A DNA stretch of 64,000 nt, from assembly GCA_021464415.1 (NCBI GenBank), contig JAKCWG010000101.1:36001-100000 (forward strand). The letters run 5' to 3'. The notes under the pieces are model-generated. The model made no database searches. It saw nothing but the letters and a program-made list of their open reading frames with translations, and was not told the DNA's origin. A program made the position numbers and the translations under genes. Shown piece after piece: positions 46,857 through 59,365 of the stretch (positions are counted from its first letter, which is position 1; every line of letters begins with the position of its first letter). The DNA comes from Lonicera japonica. Lineage: Eukaryota; Streptophyta; Magnoliopsida; Dipsacales; Caprifoliaceae.

Positions 46857-48390
46857 GCTACCTATTTTATATCCCCATTAATCAATATACCCAATTTTCC
46901 ACCATTTCCTGTGACTTACTCCATCTCCCTCAGCCTATCAACCTATATCAACCCTATTATCATCATTTCACCACTGCAATTTATCCCATTATATAGCCAT
47001 CTATCCAAGTGCAAGAGAGGAGTTGATGACTTGACGACAGCTTGGAGTAGAAAGAAAATTTGAGAGCTCATCAGGGAGAAAAGAAAAATATTAGTGCACA
47101 CTTCTTCATTTCTTTTTGTTGATATTTCATTTGGTGAATGAGAGAAAAAATTGTAAAATATTGAGATAAATTATTGTATCGATTTACTCATATATTAGGA
47201 GATATTTAAAAAGTTATTTATTATATATTGTGTTCTTCAATTTTTATAGAAGGCTAATCTCCCTTTTAAAGAGAGAGATGAAATCTTGTTTTTATTTGTT
47301 ATTTAAAATTTTATAATATTGTATAAATATAGTACTCAATGTGATTTTTCTTAAATAAAATCTTTGTAGTACTCTATATATCATAAGTGATCCAACTTTT
47401 GTTATTATATTTGATTTAAGAAATGAGTTACATACCATAAGTTTTTCTTAAGTTCATTTTATTTTCTAAATTTATTTTCTAGTTTTCGAATGTTAATGTG
47501 AATGGTGACAGCCTCATATTATTATTACTTCTAAAAGAAGAAAAAATGGATCTTGAAAGGAAAAATCTCTTATAAACAAATAAATTGTCAAATACTATTT
47601 GCTTAGCTTTTGGGTTCACCCTACATACCATAGGTATTCTATTTGATCAAATTAGTATAAATTGCAATAATATATTTATATACATTCATAATTTGATGGT
47701 AGATTCTTAACCCTTGAAGTCCATATGCATTATTTCTCCCGAACCACTTTCTCCACCTTCATTTCATTTTTATTTAAGAAACGCAAGCATTTCTCAAACA
47801 AAAAAATTTGGTTTTTATTCTAAATCTACTATTTTCTCAATTTTGTTTTCATTGATTCCTAAACAACTCTCGTGGATTTGACCCTTTCCTACTACTATCC
47901 ACTTACTAATATATTTTGTAAGTACATAAAGGTTTTTGATCAAGCTATTTGAGTGACGAAGATAGCAATACCATCAGTGGGCACTATTTACACTTCATAA
48001 AATGCTTGATAATATTTTCACATGTAAAACGTATCATTTTTCACTATTTGTACACCCATTTTCTTCATTTAAAGGAACATTACGGCGAAGAGGAAGAAGT
48101 CATTGAAGGGAGGAGTTTTCTGGCCAGTAAGAAAAAGAAAACATCTCACGTGACCGCTCCATTTCTTCCACGAAACTACCACAATCCTTCATCCGTCCCC
48201 TTCCGCTACCACCACCTTCCCCTACCTTCCTATAGCCCCGTTTCCCCTTTCCCCCCTCCATCACTCTCTCTATATATAGACACTATAGATGCATATATGT
48301 GTATCTATATGTACATATAGATCTATTAAGAAGAAGAAGTCACCGAAGAGGAGAAGAGAGGCAGTGGTGGAGCAATCAGACGAGGGTGGA
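46857..48390. other. AT-rich intergenic DNA; no gene or known repeat identified
   Basis: Frames here are short. The 123-codon plus frame at 47,949-48,320 is mostly low-complexity proline/serine/tyrosine at its end and has no recognisable domain. Confidence 0.5.
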
Positions 48391-48399
48391 AAGTGGGTA

Positions 48400-50454
48400 A
48401 CAAGAATTCTCACAAATTAGGATTTGTGAGGGGATGAGAGTCTCCCCAAATCTCTCTCAAAGAAGCTCTCAATCTCTCTTTAGAATCCTCTAGGCTTGAA
48501 GCTCGAAAATGGATGCTTTAGTGTGATAAAAGGTGAGAAAAACAAGTTAAAAGTAATAAAAATGGGTCTGTACTGATGAGTAAGATCCATCTTACTAGTA
48601 AGATCGATCTTAGTCCGGGTAAAAATTGCACTGGTTTGGTTTGCCAATGATTTATGATGAGTAAGATCGATCTTACTCCAGCCGAAAAGTGTTCTGTTTG
48701 GAATCTGCTCAAATTTGACCCTAATAAGATTGATCTTACTAGTTCTTGATGGAGACATAAATACAGGATCGTTTGATATTACGTGTATATTGAACAAAAA
48801 ATTTTTGCTAAAACCCTATAAGAATAAAAGGATTTCACCTTTGTGGATCATGTAGAGGATCCATATGAGGAGACTAGGGTTTGAAAGTATCAGATTGCGA
48901 TTTGGTTAGATATTTTTAATTCTCGCTGGGCTGCGAAAATCGATTGTTTTCGCCAGCGAAACAACTTTTGATCGTCTTAATTTTTCGCATTAAAGTAGTA
49001 ACTTTGCGTTCCGAACAACATATCCAAAAATCATCCCGATCCAACGGTGCGATCAAAAGTTACAATTGATTTATGACTGTTGTGCCGAAAACCTAAAGAT
49101 CTTCTATCATATTCCTTCCGCGATCAAATCTTGCACCGAGTGTGGGTTACGGTATCACCAAGATTTTCTCCCCTCTCAATAGAACAAACCCTAACTCATG
49201 AGAACTATTGTTATAGAAGAAGAGACAAGGCCGGCGTATATATAAGGCTACGATAGGGACCTTAAGGAGAAATAAGTGTTTAGGCTTCCTATGAAAAGTT
49301 GGAATCCTAATTCCATTATGAATTTATTCCTTCCATAAATTATAATTCGCATCATTAAAGAATTATAATTGCACTCTCGTCCTTATCTCAAAATTATATT
49401 TCGAGCTCATTATTATTAAATACTTATTATTCTCCCCACATTAAGATTACAGATAACCGTCATTTAAATTAAATTACTGACAATTATATTTAAATGAATT
49501 CTTAATCCTTGAGCCTATCACTTAACTTATTTGACATGTCGGATTAACATAATCTACCTGCAGGGTTTTGACATGATCAAAACTTATAAGTTTCTCAAGA
49601 GGCTATCATCAATCCATATACCGGGACGTGAATTCCGTCAATAATTAATATTCATCATACATATAGTGTCGTCATCCAATTCACGAAGATTATTGATCCA
49701 TAAATGAATCTCACTCTTAATGAGTCAAAAGAACAAACACTACATATATATGTCTATTAATTATTTCAAGATTAAGAGCATAAGTAATCATAATAACCAT
49801 GGGATTTTAAATTGTTTTATATAGTTTGTATAAAAATAATTAATCCAAACTGGTCCTATTCAATACACACAAATTGTACTAGCACAACGAGTTAAAACTA
49901 TACCGTTTCCTGTAGTTAAGATAAACTACTAAAACTTGTGCTACAATCCTACCGATGGGTGTCCAATTCCATCTAAGACTGTGAATCATTAAACTTATAT
50001 TCCACAAGAACCGATGATATGATCTTCTGTGTGTAAGCTATACTCTACACACTAAATCATCTACTATATGGAATAAAAAACACACATGCACAATATTTAA
50101 ATAAATAATATAATGCAACCGTTGTCCATAAAGATTCTCATTAAAATAGCAAAACCAAGTTTATAACATATCCAAACCAACAACAAAATTATGGCTTTTA
50201 GTATATCACTATAACAGTTCTTACTAGTAAGATTGATCTTACTCAACTCAGCACTAAGCTCGCTTATTGTATTGACCCATAGACCTCCGAGATGTTGGAA
50301 TCTCGCATTGAGCCGAACACGAAACTTGTAGAGGGGAATTAAATAAAGACGTGTCCGAAAACGGAGAGCATTTGGACATTAGATGAAAAAGTTATGGCCT
50401 CTCAAAGTTTGCCAGAAAGTGAAAATCACCCGAATAACGATTCTCGTTTTAATA
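48400..50454 (-). repeat. Chromovirus-type LTR fragment, split by a copia-type solo LTR
   Basis: Two parts, 48,400-48,746 and 50,217-50,454, become continuous when the solo LTR is removed. The right part shares GTTATGGCCTCTCAAAGTT and ACTTGTAGAGGGGA with the LTR at 15,500-15,600. The left part carries repeated palindromic units of GTAAGATCGATCTTAC (48,578-48,740). Both outer ends are truncated. Confidence 0.65.
48747..50216 (-). repeat. Solo LTR (probably copia), 1,470 bp, with TSD GTTCT
   Basis: Plus-orientation ends are TGATGGAGACATAAATACAG and ATCACTATAACA. Perfect TSDs GTTCT lie at 48,742-48,746 and 50,217-50,221. A minus-strand TATA (TATATATACGCC, about 49,233) sets its orientation. It is the inverse of 50,994-52,266. 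Confidence 0.92.
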
Positions 50455-50990
50455 TTCTCATGAGTTAGAGTATAGCTTACATACAAAAATAAAGAAGATC
50501 ATATCATCGGTTCTTGTAGAATATAAGTTTAAACAAAAAAATCCAAAAACTGGTTCACAAAATATGTCTTAGATGGAATTGAACACCCATCGTATTTTCC
50601 ACGATAATTTTTTTAATTCCTCAAAATAGGATTCTTCGCATTTTCCTCGATGCGACCACTTTCCCCACGTAAAAAATTCTACGTAGAGAATTTTTCGAAT
50701 TCCTCAAGATAGGACGCATACAGGAAACGGTATAGTTTTAAATTTTTCTCGTAGGAATGTGCTAGGGAAATACAACGTTTGTGTGTATTTAATAGATGAA
50801 TTTTTTTTCCAGTTTTGGTTAATTATTTTTATACTGACTATATATTTTTTTTCTAAAACAATTTAAAATCACATGGGAAATTATTATGATTACTTATGCT
50901 CTTAATCTTGAAATAATATAACAATAGATGGGAATTTTCATTTCTTATATACGAAGGGAATGTTATTTTCACTCTGTGGAAAATCCTCTT
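50455..50990 (+). repeat. Fragment of the same LTR family, plus orientation, with filler
   Basis: Pieces such as CATATCATCGGTTCTTGT, GATGGAATTGAACACCCATC and CTCTTAATCTTGAAATAAT are the complement of 49,740-50,035. About 105 bp at 50,594-50,700 have no counterpart in the other copies. Confidence 0.78.
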
Positions 50991-50993
50991 TGT

Positions 50994-52266
50994 TGTTAGA
51001 GTGATATACTAAAAGATTATTTCTTATTGGTTTGGATATGTTATAAAGTTGGTTTTGCTATTAATGAGAATCTTTATGAATTGTTGTATTGTGCATGTAT
51101 ATTCCATATAGTAGATCTTACATACATCATATCATCGGTTCTTGTGAATTGGATGACGAGGATTGTAGCACTATATGTATAATTTTAACTCGATGAATAT
51201 TAATTATTAACGATTATATAAAACAATTTAAAATCCCATGGTTATTATGATTACTTATGCTCTTAATCTTGAAATAATTAATAGACATATTTATGTAGTG
51301 TTTGTTATTTTGATTCATTAAGAGTGAGATTCATTATGGATCAATAATCTTCGTGATTGGATGACGACACTATATGTATGATGAATATTAATTATTGACC
51401 ACGTCCCCGTATATGGATTAATGATAGCTTGATAAGTTTTGATCATGTCAAACCCTGCAGGTGGATTATGTTAATCCGACATGTCAAATAAGTTAAGTGA
51501 TAGGCTCAAGGATTAAGAATTCATTTAAATATAATTGTCAATAATTTAATTTAAATGACGGTTATCTGTAATCTTAACGTGGGGAGAATAATAAGTATTT
51601 AATAATAAGGAGCTCAAAATATAATTTTGAGATAAGGACGGGAGTGCAATTATAATTCTTTAGTGGTGCGAATTATAATTTATGGAAGGAACAAATTCAT
51701 AGTGGAATTATGATTTCAACTTTCCATAGGAAGCCCAAACACTTATTTCTCCTTAAGGTCCCTATTGTAACCTTATATATACGCCGGCCTTGTCTCTTCT
51801 TCTATAACAATAATTCTCATGAGTTTAGGGTATGTTCTATTGAGAGGGGAGAAAATCTTGGTGATACCGTAGCCCACACTCGGTGCAAGATTTGATGGCG
51901 GAAGGAATACGATAGAAGATCTTTAGGTTTTCAGTACTGCAGTCGTAAATCAATCGCAACTTTTGATCGCACCGTTGGATCGAGCTAATTTTTGGATATG
52001 TCGTTCGGAATACAAAGTTACTATTATTGCTTGAAAAATTCGATCAGAAGTTATTTCGGTGGCGAAAATAATTGATTTTTGCAGCCTAGCGAGAATTGAA
52101 AAATCTGACCAAATCGCAATCTGATACTTTCAAACCCTAGTCTCCTCATATGGATCCTCTACATGATCCCCAAAGGTAAAATCCCTTTATTCTTATAAGG
52201 TTATAGTAAAGTTTTTTGTTCAATCTATACGCAATATCAAACGATCCTGTATTTATGTCTCCATCA
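50994..52266 (+). repeat. Second LTR of the family, plus orientation, no TSD
   Basis: Starts TGTTAGAGTGATATAC and ends ATGTCTCCATCA. It is collinear with the inverse of 48,747-50,216 apart from indels. Flanks TTTGT and CAGTA do not match, and neither a PBS nor a PPT adjoins it. It is therefore a rearranged or truncated copy and not a simple solo LTR. Confidence 0.85.
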
Positions 52267-52554
52267 CAGTAATCATTGAGATTCTATAGAATATCAATAC
52301 TCCCCACATGAATAGCCGAAAATCCTATCAAGAAAGATACACCGAGGGTATAAAGGCACCACTGAGAGTAAACGAAAGAAAAAATTGATAACGGTCGTGA
52401 ACGATCGACATTGCTTAAAACACAACGAAATTCCCATGCCAGAAGGGTATATTTTGATTCGAGAATCAATGAACTAAGATTCCCGCGAGAGTTGTGAATC
52501 ATTGTCTTCTTATCCCTTAATTCCTGCAAGCAAGAATCCCGGGACGAGAAGGTC
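52267..52554. other. Unassigned spacer between two LTRs
   Basis: 288 bp with no coding frame or match to the other repeats in the window. Confidence 0.5.
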
Positions 52555-53694
52555 TGTGAACACCCCAATCCACGACTCTCATGTGAATCTGATTTTTTAT
52601 ATGAATCAAGCATTTTTGCATTAAGTTTTGAGTCATCATGCACATAGAAGACTGCTAGGAAAGACTCTGACTTTGAATCAGTGGGAGTCTGCCACGATCG
52701 ATGTCTACCCAGTTAGAAAAATTGAGATTTTCAAGAGCCAGCCGCACGCCCCCAACCACACGGCTACCTCCCAACCGTGCGGTTGGGCCCTAGCCGTAGC
52801 CCCTAGCCACAGGTCCTAGTCGTTGCCCCTAGCCGCACTCCCCAACCGCATCCCCTGCGTCTGGCCTCTTTGTGAAGCATTTTTAGCGGAACTTTCTCTA
52901 TAAATAGGACCCTTGGGGTCTCATTTAGGGGGATCAACACTCAATAGAGTTTTTAGAGAGGAGAAACTCTGTCAAGATCATTAGAAAGTCTTTTAGAGAG
53001 ATAAAATTCTAGAGAGAAAAAGAAGCACGTAAGCAATCTCCAGTCTTATTCAAGCGCATCAGGTACGTCTTTTTATAATTCTTCTGAATTTCAATACTGC
53101 ATTTAAATACAAGTTTTAATACAAAAAATTAGATAACTTGCAAAGAAATTCACTGCTTTCAAAATCAGTCATTTCTAAGTTTTACAAAAAAAAACTAAAA
53201 TCCGTTTTGACACATTTTCGAAACAAAAATAAAAATACAAAAAACAGTTTTCAAACAAGTGGAATTACGAGACTCTGATTTCATTCTACGAATGAATACG
53301 TAGACTCTCGCAAAGTTCGAGTCTGATTTTAAAATACTATTTTAAATTGAATTTATCCATAAAGGATTATTTAAAACACAATTCAAACTACTTGCAAGAT
53401 ATCTAAAATAAGAATTGAATACATAATCCATTAAAAGACCGAAAGGGCGAATTGGGTGCCTAACACCTTCTCAATTCGTAACGTAGTTCCCATACCCTAG
53501 CAAATTAAGTTATCAATAAATCTCTGGTTTCAATTGTATGAAAGATAGTCCGTTTTCGAATTATCTTTTGTACAACATTTTGTCTGTTTTCTTGTAAAAC
53601 AAACTGGCGAACCTACAAAGCATTTGTTTACTCTTAAAAACAAAAAGAAATAATGAGAAGGACGGGGTCCGAGGAGAAAGCCCGGATTCTCACA
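52555..53694 (+). repeat. Gypsy LTR, 1,140 bp, plus orientation
   Basis: Starts TGTGAACACCCCAATCC and ends GGATTCTCACA, inverse to the solo LTR at 24,781-25,998. It has TATA CTATAAATAGG at about 52,899-52,909, preceded by a diverged CCGCA-type minisatellite (52,738-52,855). It is followed by a PBS-like GTGGCGATTTTGATGG, so this is a 5' LTR of a truncated element. Confidence 0.87.
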
Positions 53695-53695
53695 G

Positions 53696-53710
53696 TGGCG
53701 ATTTTGATGG
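53696..53710 (+). promoter_or_regulatory. Possible primer-binding site after the gypsy LTR
   Basis: TGGCGATTTTGATGG one base after the LTR end. The TGGCGA start is usual after this LTR type. Recognisable internal retroelement sequence does not continue beyond it. Confidence 0.5.
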
Positions 53711-55697
53711 AGGTATGCTATGCCCAAGGAGCAGCTGCCCCTCATCCACATTGCGACACTTTATATATGGGCGGTGTGATTTACACCTTCCTTCCTTGTC
53801 ACAGACAACCCCTAAAGATAAATTTCTAATCACTAACACTATCATAAGACTTACCTAATGAGAGGTGAGTGCAGATTTACACTCACCCCACTTGTGGAGA
53901 GTTTGTTTGTAATAATTCACTTAAAATCAGGCAATGGATTATTGGAGTATTTTCCAAATAAGGTCTGCTTAATGAGAAGTGAGTGTACTTACATAAACTT
54001 GGCTTACATGAGAGAGTGTATTGATAAGCACTCACCTAACATCAGGCAATAAAAGGGTGTGTTTGTGACAAATAAAGTGGTATTAAAATGTGTGTTTAGT
54101 TAAATTTTGGAGGGTTGTTTATAGCAGATTTGGGGGTGTAAATAATACCATCTTTATATATTGGCCCATTGAATGTGTAAATTACGATGATGCCCCCCTT
54201 CTAGTCTGAGAGAGAGCAGCTTATATTGAGGCATGTTTATGATTTTCCCCTACTACAGACAAGTTTTTTGAATATAGTTTATCAATTAAAAGATATATGA
54301 GGTTTTTCAAACTAATATATATAATCATATATAGTCCGGTCTACTTATATTTTTTTATATACAATCAATGTAATAAATTTTAGAATAGAAAACAAAGTTT
54401 ATTTTTGCTATTAATTAGGTCGGAATTAATATTTTTTTAAAAAATTGAAGTGAAAATCTCAATTTGTTTAGAAAAAAAAATAAACTCTTAATTTGAGATG
54501 AGTCAAAAAAGAAATTTTTAATTTAAGATGGGAGAAGCGAGTATTTAGCAATGCTTGATGTGGCCCCCTCACGAAAAATTCTAACACTGTCACTGCGTAT
54601 TAAGAGGGGGGCCGCCCCCTTTCAAATTATCTTATACTAATTTTTTTGCACATGTGTTATGTGTGCTCCTCACATATACAAATGGAGAGAGATTTAACAA
54701 CAAGATAAATTGACTTGGTGATTAAGTATGAGTCTATTAATGTTTACTACCCAGGGTTTAAGTCTTATTCCAAGCGAGTTCTTAATTATAAAAAAGATTT
54801 AAAACCTAATCAACATTGCATTTTTTTTTCATCAAGAAGTACTTGAACTTAAAAAACAAAAATCTTTATAGTTAAATATAGTTTCTCGCTCTAAGTAAGT
54901 TTACTAGTTTGGATACTAAGATTTGGTTTGTTAATGTAATGAGATTTGATTTAAATTTGTACGCCATTTTTTAGTACCTTGAAAATAAAAAATTCAACAT
55001 TTAAAATTTCACCTTCGATCTTCGTATATAAAATTCTGGGTTGGCCTCTCCTGCGTGGGTTTGATCCACAATAGAAATGGTATTGACCGGCCGTTTATTA
55101 ATTATAAAGATGAGAGTTCCCGTCCCCGTATCAAAACTAACAAAACATATGAAAATTTGGAAACGAGCCATTGAAATTATACGTACGGTGATTTTCTAGG
55201 CCTTTCCATCTCACCCGTTTATGTTTTACATTTAAATTTTACACATTAAATAAATAAATACGAGACGAAAAAATAACTACGGATCTTAAAGTCGTATTTT
55301 TTATTTTTTTTGCGTAAAACCCACTTTAATGATCTTCATTATACAAAAAATTGTAGACAAGCATTCAAATGTTCTAAAATAGTAATTTAGAACATTTGAA
55401 TAGTAATTTTTCGAGCTTTTGTTTATTCTTGAAGTTTAAAATAGTAATTTAAGATTAAAAGTTTGAACTTATCAACTTATGATTCACCCTCTAAATATGA
55501 AATATAAAAAACTCATAGTACAAATTTATTAATTTAAAATTTTAAAAATTAACAAAAACACAAATAAAAAGGCGCTAATAGTACGTATTATAAGTATACA
55601 AGAATAATAGAAACTATAACTTGTCGAAGAGTCGCAATAGAAATGACAATTACGTATTAAAAGGGTAATGTAATGTACTATAAGAACAAAGAATTTA
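53711..55697. other. AT-rich DNA without a recognised gene
   Basis: Contains loosely repeated GAGAAGTGAGTG/GAGAGGTGAGTG and CATCAGGCAAT motifs (53,858-54,055) and a GGCC-rich short stretch at 54,558-54,620. No domain or element boundary was found. Confidence 0.45.
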
Positions 55698-56294
55698 GGA
55701 TTCCTTTTTCTTTTGGTACCCAAAGTTTTCTCTTAATTGGATTTTGGTACCTGAAGTTTTTTTCTATTTGGACGTTGGTGAATCTCGCACACTTCATAGT
55801 TTTTTAATTAGTTATCTAATTTTACATTTACATCCTACTGGGTCACTTAATGCAAATTTGAGTTCGATTCTTAACTTTTTTGCTTTACAATTTTTAATGT
55901 TTTTTTGATGCTAAAGAATTGAGTATTTGAAGTTTATATAATATCCCCTTGCATATTAGCATTTAAATTGAATGGCCTTGTAACAGTGTTTCTAGTTTTT
56001 ACCATTTAACTTGTATCGTGAAAAGTAAAACTATTGAACTAAAAGTATATGTTTATAAATAAGCAAAAAGTTGGGTTCTGACCGACAATTTTTTTCTAAC
56101 TTTCCTGATTATTGAACTTTGTTTTTGTTTTTTTTTTTTTTTCACTTAATTTACTGGGGTATTTCACAGCCAACTAACGGAACCATTAAAATTAGGAACC
56201 AAAGTTCACATAAAAAACTAGTACCAAAATAAATAAACGTCAAGTACAAAAATTCAATTAGGCAAAACTTTAGGCACCAAAAGGCAAATGCCCC
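55698..56294. mobile_element. Inverted-repeat (MITE-like) element, about 600 bp
   Basis: The left end (CTTTTGGTACCCAAAGTTTT...TTTTGGTACCTGAAG) and the complement of the right end (CTTTTGGTGCCTAAAGTTTT...TTTTTGTACTTGACG) form imperfect inverted repeats of about 60-100 bp. No ORF is present. A TSD could not be fixed, so the exact ends are uncertain. Confidence 0.7.
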
Positions 56295-56708
56295 GTTTTC
56301 AATTTTTGTTCGGACATTTCTTGCCTAACTCTAACATTTGAATCATATTGAGGCATCATTGTTTGCATGAAATAAAGTCATGGTGTTAGATTGATTTAAA
56401 ATAACAAAATTTTAATTTAGATGAATAAAAGAGTATCTGTTTTTTATTTTTTTTACAAATGAAATATTGGAGTAAATTGAACTGAGAGATCAAGTATTAT
56501 TATTTGTAAAAATGATATTATTTTATGCGTTTCCATTTACCTATTTGTTTTAATAAAATATAATCGTTAAATAATTATCAACTTTGTCCTCAATATTTGG
56601 TAACATTATCAATTTTTATCCCAAAAAAATAAAAATGGCACCAGCTAAATACCAAATAGGAATGTGTCACTTATAATATGGGTTTTTCACTGTAGAACAG
56701 TTCACAAT

Positions 56709-58826
56709 AATTTTGTACTATTTTATATTAGTAATGAGTTATTCTCTAAATACTTCCATTTTTTTAAGCAAAGAATGTCATGATTTTCGGATTAGATTAG
56801 TTTTAAACTGATGTTTTTTTTTCTTAAAAACTCGCTTAATGTCCGATTTCAAGTATCAACAAATAGCTCAAAGATGAATTAAAATGCAAAATTGGAATTT
56901 ATTTATGTGTCTTTTATATGTAAGACAGATAAGGTGCATTAAGGTTCATATACCTTAATAAATTGACGTATTACATTACCAAATTAATTATGTTGTCAAA
57001 TGTGTTTTAATAGTGGTGGAACTTATAACCGGTTCAATGTTGGCTGTTTTTTCAAAAATCAATTCAATTCAATCTACTAACTTCACAAAACCAATTAAAA
57101 TTGGATTGAATGCACACCCCTAATTAAGAAAAATATTAGAATATATAAAGGATTTGTGTCAAGTTTGATAATATGTGACATTACTGGCTAATTTCTAAAA
57201 AAAATAAAATCCCCAAATCGTCTCGATTTGAAAGTTATTTCCTAATTATTTCGAGTATATCAATAATGTTTACGAAAGCATATTACAATGAAATAATTAT
57301 GGACTTACCGTTGGGTTAACAAGCACCTAAAATATTGTTAGTTCTAAATTACTCAAATTCATATTTAATAATTATATGTTGCAAATCGTATTTCATTAAT
57401 TATAAGTAGAAGATTAGGATCCTAATACATACTTTAGTTTAAAATGTTTGATTTGCTGAGTCAATTAATAATGGGTGATAATTTTTAATACGTGTAAACC
57501 CCATAAATAAATGTGTAAAAAAATATACCTATTTTGATACTTCTACTATAGCCAATTACATATTAAAAATCATGCAAAATGTTATATGGCTATGAATCCA
57601 AAATGTATTACGAGAAGCAGAGACATGTCATGTTGACTCTAACGTTTAATTAATATTGAAATGAGACATCATTCCTATCATATAAATAAAATTATGACAT
57701 TTATATAAAATATCTAAAAGTAGCGGAATGATAAGTTCTTTTTGCACATATTTGTTTGTTTTAAGGACGATAATCCGTCACATATTGTTATATTAACTAT
57801 ATATAGGATGATTAATATGATAAGGACTTGATGCTCTTTCTAATTTGTCGTAAATAATAGTGTAGTGTAACTTATTATGGTATATATGCACATACCACAG
57901 TAAATACTCTATATTACTCAAAAGATAAAATAAATAATTTCACTTCTGAAAAAAATCTCAAATTAAACAGTTAGCCTTTTTAACATTATGTAAACATAAT
58001 TAAAATGTTAAATTACTGACTAGAATTCTAACGATGTGTTAATTTATAGAGTACTCACCAAAACTTATGGTGGAACGTATCTAACATTCCACCACTCAAT
58101 ATCTAAAGTTTAATTACCGTCAATATAAAATTTTTAATGAAATATTAGAGTAAATTAAATTGTAGAAATTAAATAAGTATTAATTAAATACGATTCGTAT
58201 CAATTATGATAAAGATTAATAAGAGGATTAAATTATCTTGTCAGAAAGAGTATTAAAACCTACATATAACATATATATGATTTTATTATATAAAAGTATT
58301 TAAATTTATAAGCCATTGGCTCCAAATTTGAATAACATGTGATATCACTAGACACTAATTTCTATTTTTCCTGAGAATGTTTCTTTCAAACTGTTAAATC
58401 AGTATGTTCATGCAAGTAAAAACAAGTAAATAAAAAAGAAAATTCAAAATCAAAACAATTAATACTATAACACTATGTTTAAATCAAAAAATAAATGGGG
58501 TATATCAAATAAATAATTTGTAAATTAAACAAGTAAATAAAAAAAATTGTTGCTCACACGAGAATTTATAAAGAAGCGAAAGAAAGTAACTAAGTTGGAA
58601 GAATACACAAATTTTTAATAAGGGTGGTTCTTCCAACCAATAAATGATAAGTCTGGTTTACGTCAACCATATGGTGAAATTGGTCGATATTCTAATTTTG
58701 TACTATATATTAGTAATGAGTTATTCTCTAAATACTTCCATTTTTTTAAGCAAAGAATGTCATGATTTTCATATTAGATTAGTTTAAAACTGATTTTTTT
58801 TCTTAAAAACTCGCTTAATGTCCGAT
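56709..58826. repeat. Direct repeat pair (about 135 bp) 2 kb apart
   Basis: 56,709-56,847 and 58,694-58,826 are nearly identical (AGTAATGAGTTATTCTCTAA ... CTCGCTTAATGTCCGAT). The first copy continues into TTCAAGTATC. The second stops exactly where the palindromic-array element begins. The sequence between them is AT-rich, with no gene seen. Confidence 0.85.
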
Positions 58827-59365
58827 CCTACCTGATAAAAAATCTTAAGAGACTGACTCTCACAGTCGCTTAAGACCCATTTTCCGTCTCTTAAGTCTTA
58901 AGCGACTAACTATCAGTCGATTAAGTATTGTCGCATTCGCTGAGTGACTGTAGTTCTTAAGCGACTGAGAAATATGAGTCCGTCGCTTAAGAAACTCTTA
59001 AGCCACGGATTCAAACTCCGTCGCTTAAGGCTTAAGTGACTAATGCAAATACCTTAGTCGCTTAAGTTAGGCCATCTTAAGCGACTAACAATAACTTTGT
59101 CAGTCTCTTATGCTAGTCCAGCTTAAGCGACTAACAATGGTTTTGTCAGTCTCTTAACATAATCTAGCTTAAGCGACTAACAATGGTTTTATCAGTCTCT
59201 TAAATTAGTCCAGCTTAAGTGACTGACAATGGCTTTGTCAGTCTCTTAAGCTCAGTCACTTAAGAGACTAACAAAGCTTTGTCAGTCGTTTAAGCTAGGC
59301 ACTTAAGCCACATAAGTGATTTCACTTAAGCGACTGACAATAGCTATGTCAGTCGCTTAAGTGAA
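58827..59365. repeat. Left palindromic subterminal array
   Basis: More than twenty copies of (T)TAAGCGACT(G/A)AC or its complement alternate in orientation. Many pair into hairpins. The last is 59,321-59,365, with 19-nt perfect arms (TTCACTTAAGCGACTGACA) and a 7-nt loop. Confidence 0.92.

Noticed and set aside
47949..48320. 123-codon plus-strand frame
   Set aside because: Low-complexity ending and no recognisable domain, promoter or splice pattern; treated as chance.
54556..54625. GGCC-rich stretch with CACTGTCACTGCG, as a terminal piece of a transposon
   Set aside because: No inverted partner or TSD could be found. A similar GTGGCGGAGCCAGA piece at 43,507 has no clear boundaries either.
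58827..59365. Regularly spaced repeats resembling a CRISPR array
   Set aside because: This is a plant nuclear context. The repeats alternate in orientation, vary in spacing and have no unique spacers of fixed length. A transposon subterminal array fits better.
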